Notes under the pieces: generated by a model
Told to the model about the DNA's origin: nothing
Database searches by the model: none
What the model saw: only the letters and a program-made list of their open reading frames with translations
Translations under genes and position numbers: made by a program
Shown: in pieces, positions 40,486 to 50,237 of the stretch
Layout of the letters: each line of letters begins with the position of its first letter
Position numbering within the stretch: position 1 is the stretch's first letter
Assembly (NCBI GenBank): GCA_002811645.1
Contig: PDIP01000024.1
Coordinates: forward strand, 26,450-90,449
DNA length: 64,000 bases
Source: Corallochytrium limacisporum
Taxonomy: Eukaryota; Opisthokonta
Reading direction: 5' to 3'

Positions 40486-41589
40486 TCAGGTCGACTTCCT
40501 TCCATCTTTGACTCGGTACGGGAGGTGGTTCTGGTAGTCAGTGATCTCCTTCTGCAGCAGGTACCACGCAAACGCAGACGCCGGACTGAAAAGTGTCGCC
40601 ATGGCAGCAAACACTAGCGGCTGCCCATTCTTGTCATGCAGAATCAGCAGCATGCTCGCAAACGTTGTCAGGCAGATATCTGATGAAATACTGGTCTGCA
40701 GTGGAGTGCTAAATCCCTCGGTGATTGCATCCTGGACGTTAAATTCCCGGAGCAGCACGGTTATGCAATTTGACCACCAGCTCAGCGTCGATGCTCCCGC
40801 AATGGCTGCGTAAGTGATGGTCAAGCGGAAAACGTGCTGCGCATCTTCACGTTGCATGTCCTTCAGCAGGGGCGGAGGCCAAATAACAGGCACGACGAGG
40901 ATGACGTGTAGACCAAATAGGGCCAGAGAAAAGAACCGCGGGTACTCGGGGTACCTTAGCAATTCAATGCAAAGTATGCCAATCATCGGGCACGCCATGG
41001 CGGGCCATGACATCTGTGGGGCACGGTAGCGGTAAACCCCTCGGGCGGCCTGTACGACACTAAAAAACAGACTGAAAGCCACACTGATCGCTCCCAGAAA
41101 CCCACCGAGACAAAATGCTGTCGCCTGGACAGTGGAGACGTTATACCTACTCGATTCAACCCGTAGGAACACAACTCCGACGCAGACCCAATGCAGCAAA
41201 CTACTACTCCACCAATACCGAGCACTGTTAGCCATGACATCCATGTACGCAGAGTCGAAGAGATCACTATATTGCACCCACTGGGTGGCATCCTCATAGT
41301 TGGCAGCATCTGCAAACACCCATGAGAGGATCTGGTACCATGTGATCAATAGCGATATCCCTGCCAGGGACAGATAGGTAGCCGGTCGCAACCCGGTGAC
41401 TTTAGAGTCCCAAATGGGCTGTGCAAGGATCACTAGGAAGAAAGCCCAGAATAAGGCCGCAAAGTACAGACCAACCTTGGTCCAACCCCACCAGGCCGAG
41501 TCGAGTGGATCCCCCAGGATGTTAATGTCCTCTGCCATCTTTTCTGTTTTCTGACGAACAATTTCTTCAGCAACAGCTTCAGGATCCAT
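40486..41589 (-). CDS. Multi-pass membrane protein, uncharacterised
   Basis: The protein has 367 residues from ATG 41589 (MDPEAVAEEI) with about eight hydrophobic helices, for example near 40-60, 70-92, 130-150, 160-180, 205-235, 260-280 and 310-345. Aromatic-rich conserved-looking stretches include YMDVMANSARYWWSSSLLHW and IWPPPLLKD. I recall similar layouts among unannotated fungal and protist membrane proteins but cannot name the family. It converges with the Maf gene, with 101 bp between stops. Function unknown; no transporter motif is obvious. Confidence 0.8.
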   Translation of the reverse strand: MDPEAVAEEIVRQKTEKMAEDINILGDPLDSAWWGWTKVGLYFAALFWAFFLVILAQPIWDSKVTGLRPATYLSLAGISLLITWYQILSWVFADAANYEDATQWVQYSDLFDSAYMDVMANSARYWWSSSLLHWVCVGVVFLRVESSRYNVSTVQATAFCLGGFLGAISVAFSLFFSVVQAARGVYRYRAPQMSWPAMACPMIGILCIELLRYPEYPRFFSLALFGLHVILVVPVIWPPPLLKDMQREDAQHVFRLTITYAAIAGASTLSWWSNCITVLLREFNVQDAITEGFSTPLQTSISSDICLTTFASMLLILHDKNGQPLVFAAMATLFSPASAFAWYLLQKEITDYQNHLPYRVKDGRKST

Positions 41590-43223
41590 GTTGGCTACTA
41601 CTATGACGGCTACACAAAGACTAAAACGTTTCACCTATATGCAAACTACATGGATGACGACTGGAAACTACCCACTATACCCGAACAACAACACTATTCT
41701 ATCGTCTCGCAGGTCCATAGAACACGTAAGCTTCACAGTAATGTCCTGAATACAGTCCGTACCCATTTCTCTCATAGCAGTCCGATTTGTTCCGCGCACC
41801 TACAAGGACGTGCATCCACAGAGCTGGATCCCGTTACCGGACTATGACAGTCTTACTGTTGCTACTGGTTCGGCTAAACGTGGACGCCCCTGCCGGTTGT
41901 CACACTACACGTCGAGGCCTTCCCGGGCTTGCACTCCCGCCAATTTTCCTTCCTCAAGCTCCCGAAATCTCTCCCTATCGCCCCCCTTTTCAGGGGGACT
42001 TTGTTGAACCCTGAGCTGGCTTTTTCCCCATCGGCTCCCCATTTCTCCTTACCCGTCCATGCTCCTGGGTCAAAACAAATAGTCAATGTATGCTGGTCAG
42101 CCTGCTTCAATCCTACATTCCATACCCACACTGCAGTCTGGTCACAACCTACGGAAACCGGGCGACTAGTGCGAGCCAGGAGAAGGGACAGAGAGACACG
42201 GCGGGTCTTGGGTGAGCCGGAGGGTATATGTTCACTATGGAGCACACCTGATTGTTGTGGCTTTTGCTCCAAATCTACCGGCTTCTACTTCGCTTGCTAC
42301 TTTGGGAGCGGAGGAGAAACAAACACTGCCGCACGGTGGTCCATATATAATGAATCAGCCGGGGTTCTCCGTCGCTGCCGTGAACGCCGCACTAAGCTGA
42401 GTTCAGGTCGATTTGCTGTGGTTTTCCATAGTGAATAACCCACTACCACCGCCAAGAAACGGGCCGTTAGGTCGCGATGTGCTGTGTTGACTGTGTTTTC
42501 CATTCTCGCCCACCAGTCCAGTATTACATAGGTCAACCTCACTGGTCCTTCATACGTTCAGGAGGAGGGACAATTTTTTTTTTCGTAGGTATCGAATTTC
42601 TTAGAAAACTTGCGGGCAATTGAGATAGGGGAAGGAGGGGCTTTTCGTCTTCAGGCCTGACAATAGGTTCATCGAGTGTGTGCACCTGCTCTCATGTCCC
42701 TGTACTCTAGTAGTTCAGTTTCGCGGTTTGCTGCTGCTTGTGATTGGGTGGCAAACTTCACCCAGCTCTGAGACGGCACCCCTTCCGTGCCCAAAGGGTG
42801 TCTGTTCACACACCGTGCTGGGCTTTGACGTAAATTTGCGTCTTTGTTGCTTTGTTGACCATTGTATGGTGTGGGTTTAGGGCCATCGGTGATGCCCCAG
42901 AGACGCCCCCCACTGTTGTTGTTTCCTTTGTTTGGCAAGTGTCACCCATGGGGTATACTCAATAAGGAAAAAACAGAGACCTAATCATCTATTTAATGGT
43001 TTTCAAAACAGTCTAAGGTCCACTCTTTGAGAAACAACCTGTATATGTAATAGTACGTCAGGGGGTGTTTGGACCCTTCGAGACTTTAGCCAACTTAAAT
43101 CGTTACAAAATAAAATAGCCATCACAATGTGAATAGCTTCTGTGATGGATTTGGAGGAGACACATTTTGTGGAAATGTAGCAGATTGCCTTCTATATTGT
43201 GACATCGTTTAAAGAGGAAAAAG
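41590..43223. other. Divergent intergenic region (membrane orphan / transportin)
   Basis: About 1.6 kb. It has a CCCCC-TTTTCA-GGGGG hairpin-like spot near 41980-41997 and a T-run near 42571-42580. It must contain both promoters. No gene seen. Confidence 0.4.
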
Positions 43224-45995
43224 ATGGCAGCAAATTGGGAGCCTGAACCTCAGGGATTACAGGAGGTATTAGGCCTCTTGGAACAGAGTCAAACTCCTAA
43301 TAGCGAGGTGCAACGGCAAGTTCATCGGCGCATAGAAGAATTGTGTCAGCATGCAGAGTTCAATAGCTATCTGATCTATGTGCTCACGAAACTAAACAAC
43401 CAAAGTGAAACGACTCGGGGGTTTGCGGGAATCCTTTTAAAGAACAACGTCAAGGCGTCTTACAATACCATGAGCAGTGACGTGCAGGAATACATTAAGG
43501 CAGAGTGCATACGTTGCGTGGGTGACTCCAGTCCTCTGGTCAGGGCAACCATTGGGTTGCTGATCACAACAATTGCTAGCTGGGACCACGGCCAGGAGCT
43601 GATGAAATGGCCACAGCTGCTGCCATTTTTGATGGAAAATTTGAATAACCCAGATATGCACGTCTCTTTGGGATGCTTTAGTGCTCTACACAAATTGTGT
43701 GAAGACTGTCCAGCGGTTTTGGACAGTGAGCCGTTGGGTCGTCCATTGACCATCATCATCCCTGTGGTTATTGACTATTTCCTGCATTCAGAACCGAAGA
43801 TCCGCAAGTCCGCACTGGAAATTGTGAACCTTTTCATCGCGAATGAAGCGGAGGTTTTACGGGACAATTTTGACAAGTTCCTGACGAACCTTTTCCAACT
43901 CGCAAATGATCGAGACACAGAGGTACAGAAGAGTGTGTGTCGTGCCATTGTCGGATTGATTGAGACAAGCATACAGGATTTGTTGCCCCACCTGCCGCAG
44001 ATTATTGAGTACATGTTGCACACTACTGTGGATCCGGATGAGGAATTAGCTCTGGAGGGTTGTGAATTCTGGTTGGCCATTACAGAGAATCGCGCGTTTG
44101 GTGCGGAGGAGCAAGTGCAAAAGTTGCTGCAAGGATACCTACCTAAGTTGATCCCCGTGTTGATGCACCGAATGCGATACTCTGAGGCGGACATTATTTT
44201 GCTCAAGAGCACCGGTGGAGACGATGCCCATGTTCCAGATAAGGACGAAGACATCAAGCCCAGGCACGCGAAATCGAAACAAAAAATGGACAGCCGAGCT
44301 GATCAGCACGGGGCCAACAAGGATCAATCAGAGAACGGCGATGCGTCGCATTTGCAGGCCAGCCCTGCACCCCAGAATGGCGACGAAACTGATTCAGAAT
44401 TCGACGACGATGATGACGATGATGACGATGCTCTGATGAATTGGAATTTGAGGAAGTGCTCCGCTGCCGCATTGGACACCCTGTCAACCATCTACCGCAA
44501 TGACTGTCTCCCTATCCTCGTGCCTTCGTTGCAAGAGAAACTGCAGAGTTCGACCTGGGAGGACCGTGAGTGCGGCATACTGGCACTGGGTGCCATTGCG
44601 GAAGGCTGTATGTCCGGACTTGTGCCCCACTTCCCACAACTGCTGCCGTTTCTGATTGACTCTCTGAATGATAAGGAAGCGCTGGTACGCTCCATTACCT
44701 GCTGGACAATCAGCCGGTATGCACGCTTCATCGTAAGCGAGGGTCCTACTAAGTACTTGGAACCTTGCATGCATCAACTGCTGTTGAGAATTAAGGACAA
44801 CAACAAGCGGGTCCAGGAGGCCGCATGCAGTGCATTTGCAACCATCGAGGAGCAGGCCGGTCTTGACTTGGTGCCGTATCTGCAGCCCATTCTCGAGAAC
44901 CTCATCGGTGCATTCAGACAGTACCAGCGAAAGAATCTGCTCATTCTATATGATGCCATTGGCACGCTAGCGGATGCGGTCGGTGAGCACTTGAATGTGC
45001 CACAGTATGTGGACATTCTTATGCCTCCACTAATAGAGAAATGGAACGCCCTTGATGACCAGGACCAGGATTTGTTCCCGCTTCTGGAATGCCTGAGCAG
45101 TGTGGTGCTCGCGTTGAGGAAGGGATTCTTGCCCTACGTGGTCACAGTATACCAGCGGTGTCTGCGCCTGCTGCAGGTCACTATCCAACAGCAGGTAGCT
45201 GCTCAACATGATCCTGAGATCGAGGAACCGGACCGGGAGTTTGTAGTGGTCAGCTTGGATCTTCTGTCTGGCTTGCTTGAAGGTTTGGGCGATGAGATCA
45301 GCGAGCTCGTGGTGAAATCCAACTTAGTCGACCTGCTGCAGATCAGCATGACTGATCCCCTGCCGGAGGTCAGGCAATCATCCTTTGCTCTACTGGGTGA
45401 CTTGGCCAAGGCCTGCTTTGCTCATCTGGAACCGTTCGTCCCGCACTTCCTTGCTATTCTCATGGAAAGCTTGCAGCCCATGTACGTGTCAGTGTGTAAC
45501 AACGCTACCTGGGCAGTCGGTGAGATTGCCATTAGGGCGGGTGAGCAGACAATGGAACCATTCGTGGAGCAATTGACTGAACGATTGATTCATATCTTGC
45601 ATGAGAAACTTCCACGGACGTTGCTTGAGAACTCTGCCATTACTCTCGGTCGCTTGGGCTACGTCTGTCCCCAGCAAGTGGCCAGGCACTTGGATAGATT
45701 CATCAAGCCCTGGTGCATATCTTTACGGCACATCCGGGATACCAAAGAGAAGGACTCTGCCTTCCGGGGCATCTGTCGTCTTATCTATGTTAATCCGACG
45801 GGTATTGGTAGACACTTTGCATGGTTCTGTGATGCCATTGCCAGCTGGGACAACCCGGATCCAGAACTCAAAGAGCAGTTCCGTAGCATCTTGATCATGT
45901 GCAAGAGTGAACTCACGGAAGAGAAGTGGAACCAGCTTCTGGCCCGCTTCCCGCCTGCCCTCAGCAATCGCCTGAAGCAGCAGTATGACATCTAG
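43224..45995 (+). CDS. TNPO1: Transportin-1 (karyopherin beta-2)
   Basis: The protein has 923 residues in one exon, near the usual 890-900. HEAT repeats run throughout: QGLQEVLGLLEQSQTPNSEVQ at the start, the LLKNNVKASY segment, then a long acidic loop near residues 385-404 with a run of Asp, directly followed by ALMNWNLRKCSAAALD, the helix-8 loop arrangement specific to transportin. The C-terminus (SELTEEKWNQLLARFPPAL) also matches. Transportin imports PY-NLS cargo such as hnRNP proteins through nuclear pores, and RanGTP releases cargo by way of the acidic loop. Both cargo superhelix and loop look intact. Confidence 0.97.
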   Translation: MAANWEPEPQGLQEVLGLLEQSQTPNSEVQRQVHRRIEELCQHAEFNSYLIYVLTKLNNQSETTRGFAGILLKNNVKASYNTMSSDVQEYIKAECIRCVGDSSPLVRATIGLLITTIASWDHGQELMKWPQLLPFLMENLNNPDMHVSLGCFSALHKLCEDCPAVLDSEPLGRPLTIIIPVVIDYFLHSEPKIRKSALEIVNLFIANEAEVLRDNFDKFLTNLFQLANDRDTEVQKSVCRAIVGLIETSIQDLLPHLPQIIEYMLHTTVDPDEELALEGCEFWLAITENRAFGAEEQVQKLLQGYLPKLIPVLMHRMRYSEADIILLKSTGGDDAHVPDKDEDIKPRHAKSKQKMDSRADQHGANKDQSENGDASHLQASPAPQNGDETDSEFDDDDDDDDDALMNWNLRKCSAAALDTLSTIYRNDCLPILVPSLQEKLQSSTWEDRECGILALGAIAEGCMSGLVPHFPQLLPFLIDSLNDKEALVRSITCWTISRYARFIVSEGPTKYLEPCMHQLLLRIKDNNKRVQEAACSAFATIEEQAGLDLVPYLQPILENLIGAFRQYQRKNLLILYDAIGTLADAVGEHLNVPQYVDILMPPLIEKWNALDDQDQDLFPLLECLSSVVLALRKGFLPYVVTVYQRCLRLLQVTIQQQVAAQHDPEIEEPDREFVVVSLDLLSGLLEGLGDEISELVVKSNLVDLLQISMTDPLPEVRQSSFALLGDLAKACFAHLEPFVPHFLAILMESLQPMYVSVCNNATWAVGEIAIRAGEQTMEPFVEQLTERLIHILHEKLPRTLLENSAITLGRLGYVCPQQVARHLDRFIKPWCISLRHIRDTKEKDSAFRGICRLIYVNPTGIGRHFAWFCDAIASWDNPDPELKEQFRSILIMCKSELTEEKWNQLLARFPPALSNRLKQQYDI

Positions 45996-47044
45996 AGCAA
46001 CCCCACTGTTTCTGAGACTATCTTACAAAGCACAAGAATTCATGTTAAACTGTTTCAATAGATAAAGTATTTCGGCTCGTATTGTCGAAAGATGTCGTCA
46101 AGCCAAGGCCTCTCCATTCTATTCGTACCACAGATCATTCGCTGCGGTCTCTAAAGAATTGAGAGCCAATGACAATCTCCCCTAACACGCGGTCTGACAG
46201 CACGAGTTTTCTCTTCCATCAATGTTCTGACAAACAAAAACAGTGGAGACATTCTAATTCACCCATTATGTACCACCGCTCACAATGCCACTTTCTTGTA
46301 CCCCTCGCGAGCCCAGGTAAAAAAAAGGGGGATGGGGGGGGGTGCCGGCGCTGGTAGAATTGTGGCAGTTCAGAATGTATGGGATAACACTGTGAGAGCG
46401 ATAATTTCGTCCCTGTCAACTGCGCTTGCCCAATGCTGACAACAAGCAAATCGTCGACAAACTCATGGTCAGCACGAAATGTCTCCCAACACTGCGGGGC
46501 AATTCGCCACTGTCAAACTTTGACAGCAAAACATTAGGAAATCAAACGCAACATTAAATGGCTTTCAGTCGTCAACAATTTACCGACCAGGGCCGAGGCC
46601 TGTACGAAGCACAAGGCTCACTGTGGCCGCAGCACTTTAGTACCAGGCCCCCACGCACGGTCCCTCGTTTCCTACCTCAGTCCTGTGCCGTCATTTTGAG
46701 ACCCCTTGACTCTCTCTGGCACAGGAACCACTTTGCCTCACTCATGGTTCGTTGTAGGAAGTAACCCATCCGTCTTTCAATACCCAAGATTGCGCAGTCG
46801 CAGTATGGCACGGTGTAGACGGCTCGAGTTGGTTCATCCAGGTGGCAGGGTTTGGGCGTAGGTGTCGGTCAATTTCCGCGTTGGACTTGCTTGTGGCTCT
46901 TGGAGGAGACTCAAACAGAGGGTTCTAATGGAGTAGCAGTGCCTATTTCACATACAATAGCATTGAATAAGAGTAAAACTACACAGATGTCATCCATGTG
47001 CACGGAAAACACAAACGGTCTAGTGTATATTGACAACAGAAGCA
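45996..47044. other. Intergenic, transportin to tryptophan synthase
   Basis: About 1.05 kb between two co-directional genes. It has an A8-G5 patch followed by a G-run at 46318-46341. No gene seen. Confidence 0.4.
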
Positions 47045-49171
47045 ATGTCAAACAAAATTCGTGCCGCTTTTAAGCTGGCCAAGGAACAGGGCCGTCCAGC
47101 GTTTGTAGCCTACGGTACCGCTGGCATGCCAAATCCAGTCGTAAGCCCTGCTGTTTTCAAGGCTATGCAGGACGGTGGCGCTGATCTCATTGAAGTGGGC
47201 GTACCTTTCACAGATCCTCTGGCTGAAGGAGGCACGATCCAGGGCACGAACCAGAGAGCCCTCGACGCTGGTACCGTCACCATGGACGACGTCTTGGAGC
47301 TGGTGAAGCAGACCCGCAAGCTCGGTGTCACAGTGCCGATGGTTATGATGGGTTACTACAACCCTTTTCTGCAGTATGGGGACGATAAACTCATTGCACG
47401 CTGCCAAGAAGTCGGCATCTCTGGCTTCATTATCGTTGATCTGCCCCCGGAAGAGAGCCTTACCTTCCGTCAGAAGTGCCGGGCTGGCAATCTGAGTTGT
47501 ATTCCCCTTGTGGCTCCCACCACTACAGAGAAGCGTTTGGAGAGCCTTTGCAAATGTGCGGACAGTTTCGTCTACGCCGTCAGCCTGACAGGAGTCACTG
47601 GGGAGCGTGCGGAGGTCAACACTGAGCTGCCCGACTTCATCAATCGTGTCAAGGGCCATTTACCCAGCCAGGACATTAGTGTTGCTGTTGGTTTCGGTAT
47701 TTCCACACGGGAGCACTTTGAGAAGATTGGGAAGCTTGCAGATGGCTGTATCATTGGCTCTGCTCTTATGCGGACTGTCGATGCTGCAGGTGACGATGCT
47801 GCTCAAATCGCGGAGGCGGTGGTCAAGTACTCCCAGGGGGTTTGTAACCGCAAGGAAGCGGACATTCAGGCTGGGTTGAAGGCCTACGCGGAACTCGGGC
47901 TGGACGCCAACGGTGCCGCTGCTAGTGGTGCCGCTGCTAACGGAGTCCCCGAGATGGTCAGCAGTACTGACTTCCGTTTCGGAGAGTGGGGTGGACGGTA
48001 TGTCCCCGAAGTGCTGGTTCAGGCTCTGGAAGAATTGGAAAGCACTTACAGCGCCTTAAAGCAGGACCCTTCCTTCTGGGAGGAGTTTGAATCGTACTAT
48101 GACTATATCGGGCGGCCTTCCAGTCTGCATATTGCCGATCGCTTGACCGAAGAGTGCGGAGGTGCTGAGATCTGGCTCAAGCGTGAGGATCTCAACCACA
48201 CGGGCTCCCATAAGATCAACAATGCGGTCGGACAGGCTCTGGTGGCTAAACGTCTGGGCAAAAAGCGCATCATTGCCGAGACTGGTGCAGGACAGCATGG
48301 TGTCGCCACGGCAACCGTTTGCGCCAAAATGGGTATGGAGCTGGTTGTATACATGGGAGCTGAGGATGTACGACGTCAAGGGTTGAACGTGTTCCGAATG
48401 GAGATGCTTGGTGCCAAAGTTGTCGCGGTAGAGAGTGGTAGCCGCACCTTGAAGGATGCCATCAATGAGGCCATGCGCGATTGGGTCACCAATATTCGCA
48501 CAACCCATTACTTAGTTGGTTCTGTCATCGGTCCACATCCATTCCCGACCATCGTGCGTGACTTCCAGAGTGTGATTGGAAAGGAAGCCCGTCAGCAGAT
48601 GCTCGAAAAGGCCGGTGCTCTCCCTGACTACGTTGTGGCCTGTGTCGGTGGTGGCAGCAATGCCATGGGTATCTTCCATCCCTTCTACAAAGAGGAGAGC
48701 GTGAAACTGGTGGGTGTGGAAGCAGGCGGTGATGGCCCGCAGCACCACAGCGCCACTCTGACCTACGGTACTCCTGGTGTATTGCACGGAACCCGCACCT
48801 ACCTGCTGCAGGAACATGGGCAAATTACTGGCACCCACAGTATCTCAGCTGGATTGGACTACCCTGGTGTGGGACCCGAGCATGCTTTCTACAAGGATAG
48901 CCACCGTGCCGAGTACGTGAGTGTGACCGATCATGAAGCCCTCCTAGGCTTCAAGGCTGTCACCATGAAGGAAGGCATCATTCCCGCCCTTGAGACTGCT
49001 CATGCCGTTTACTACGCGATGGAATTGGCCAAGAAGCTCCCAAAGGACAAGAAAGTGCTTATTTGTTTCTCTGGTCGCGGTGACAAGGATGTGCACACCA
49101 TCCGCGAAGAGCTGCCGAAGCACGGTTGCAAACTGCGAATTCGTGAGCAGATTGAGGACCATGAACACTAA
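47045..49171 (+). CDS. TRP5: Bifunctional tryptophan synthase, fused alpha-beta (TRP5-type)
   Basis: The protein has 708 residues from ATG 47045. The alpha domain (about 1-270) has the catalytic Glu at residue 50 in [14 protein letters not shown], then [11 protein letters not shown] and [12 protein letters not shown]. An Ala/Gly linker (about 290-305) leads to the beta domain, with [17 protein letters not shown] carrying the PLP lysine K390, the phosphate loop GGGSNAMG and the terminal SGRGDKD. Alpha followed by beta in one chain is the fungal TRP5 order; indole is tunnelled between the sites. Odd point: the general-base Asp60 of bacterial and fungal alpha subunits (PLADG) is Glu61 here (PLAEG), and the next conserved Pro is Gly. 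AATAAA lies shortly after the stop (about 49190). Confidence 0.97.
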   Translation: MSNKIRAAFKLAKEQGRPAFVAYGTAGMPNPVVSPAVFKAMQDGGADLIEVGVPFTDPLAEGGTIQGTNQRALDAGTVTMDDVLELVKQTRKLGVTVPMVMMGYYNPFLQYGDDKLIARCQEVGISGFIIVDLPPEESLTFRQKCRAGNLSCIPLVAPTTTEKRLESLCKCADSFVYAVSLTGVTGERAEVNTELPDFINRVKGHLPSQDISVAVGFGISTREHFEKIGKLADGCIIGSALMRTVDAAGDDAAQIAEAVVKYSQGVCNRKEADIQAGLKAYAELGLDANGAAASGAAANGVPEMVSSTDFRFGEWGGRYVPEVLVQALEELESTYSALKQDPSFWEEFESYYDYIGRPSSLHIADRLTEECGGAEIWLKREDLNHTGSHKINNAVGQALVAKRLGKKRIIAETGAGQHGVATATVCAKMGMELVVYMGAEDVRRQGLNVFRMEMLGAKVVAVESGSRTLKDAINEAMRDWVTNIRTTHYLVGSVIGPHPFPTIVRDFQSVIGKEARQQMLEKAGALPDYVVACVGGGSNAMGIFHPFYKEESVKLVGVEAGGDGPQHHSATLTYGTPGVLHGTRTYLLQEHGQITGTHSISAGLDYPGVGPEHAFYKDSHRAEYVSVTDHEALLGFKAVTMKEGIIPALETAHAVYYAMELAKKLPKDKKVLICFSGRGDKDVHTIREELPKHGCKLRIREQIEDHEH

Positions 49172-49440
49172 GTGATGTATCGTAGTGGTAATAAATACTT
49201 AACCCCAAGTATTCTGAAAACCTTTTGCAAAGACCCAGAGCTTAGAGTGCCTTAGTAGAGTTCAGCTGGTGTGCTGATCGAAATACCCTACTCACCGCTG
49301 CCTTGCGAAGGCCAGCAAACTTACTTCCATCTGAATCCGTTTCGGTATATTTCAAATATATTCCAATCATATATCTATTTTAAGGACGTAAGTATATTTA
49401 TTTCAGTATGTCTATAAAGATGAGAACCGCGTTCGGTAAC

Positions 49441-50237
49441 TTACGATAGTACGGGAAGCAGTTCTGCTTGAGACACCGCCTTAAGGCAAGCATTGATAAC
49501 ATCGGTCATGGTCTTCACAATCCACTGAAGAAGATCTGGAGGAAGTGCTGGCGACGTCGATGAAGAGCAGATTTCCTTGATGTCCTCAAACTTAAACTCT
49601 ATGGTCGGGCGGAACGACACAAATGTGGTTCCTGCGTACCCAAGGGATTGCTATGCATCGAAAAGTTAGATGGAAAGGAATGGTGGTTAGTTTCCGGTAC
49701 TGACTACATTCTCAAGAAACATGGGACAGGGCAACTTACGTATAAGATAGCAATTTGATGCGCGACATACTTGTGGTTCTGAATGTTTTCCACATCATAT
49801 TTGATCTGTGCTGCAAGCACAAGGACCTGATTTACCCTTGCAAGTTTGGATTGGTATTCCCGTCCTGCGTTGATGTTCTCGTTTTCTGAAGGAGTACGCC
49901 CCTCATAGTAAATCCAAGCTGCAGGCACATGTCGCCCAACATTGATCTCTTGCAAAAATGCGGAGGGCCGCTGCCCCTCATAGGGTGTTCTCTGGAAGTG
50001 TCGCTGAATCTCGGAATCTATTGCTTTTACGTTCGGATCTGTGAACCACATGTGCGCGGGAAGAAGTTGCAAGTACGCATCTAATTTCACGAATACAGGC
50101 AAAATCTGTCGCTTTAGTGTTTTTGGATCGAATGCCAATTGCCACACTGGTTGATCATGTTGAACTTGGACTTTAGCTAAAATAGAAGCGGTGACCGCGT
50201 ACTTTATCTCGCGTATGGGTTTCGATGCGGCCAGCAT
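49441..50237 (-). CDS. Conserved-looking orphan with one intron
   Basis: Exon 1 runs 50237-49740 (ATG, MLAASKPIREIKYAV). A textbook intron of 89 nt follows (49739-49651: GTAAGT donor, CTAAC about 14 nt before a CATAG acceptor). Exon 2 runs 49650-49441 in phase to TAA. The spliced protein has 235 residues: ILPVFVKLDAYLQLLP, then AIDSEIQRHFQRTPYEGQRP, and across the splice AILY|QSLGYAGTTFVSF. It reads like a compact soluble domain, but I cannot name it. Without splicing the frame ends at 49704 after an unlikely tail. It converges with the tryptophan synthase gene. This is the only clearly spliced gene in the window. Confidence 0.75.

Noticed and set aside
47048-47659. 203-codon antisense frame over tryptophan synthase
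   Set aside because: Shadow of a conserved enzyme; no domain.
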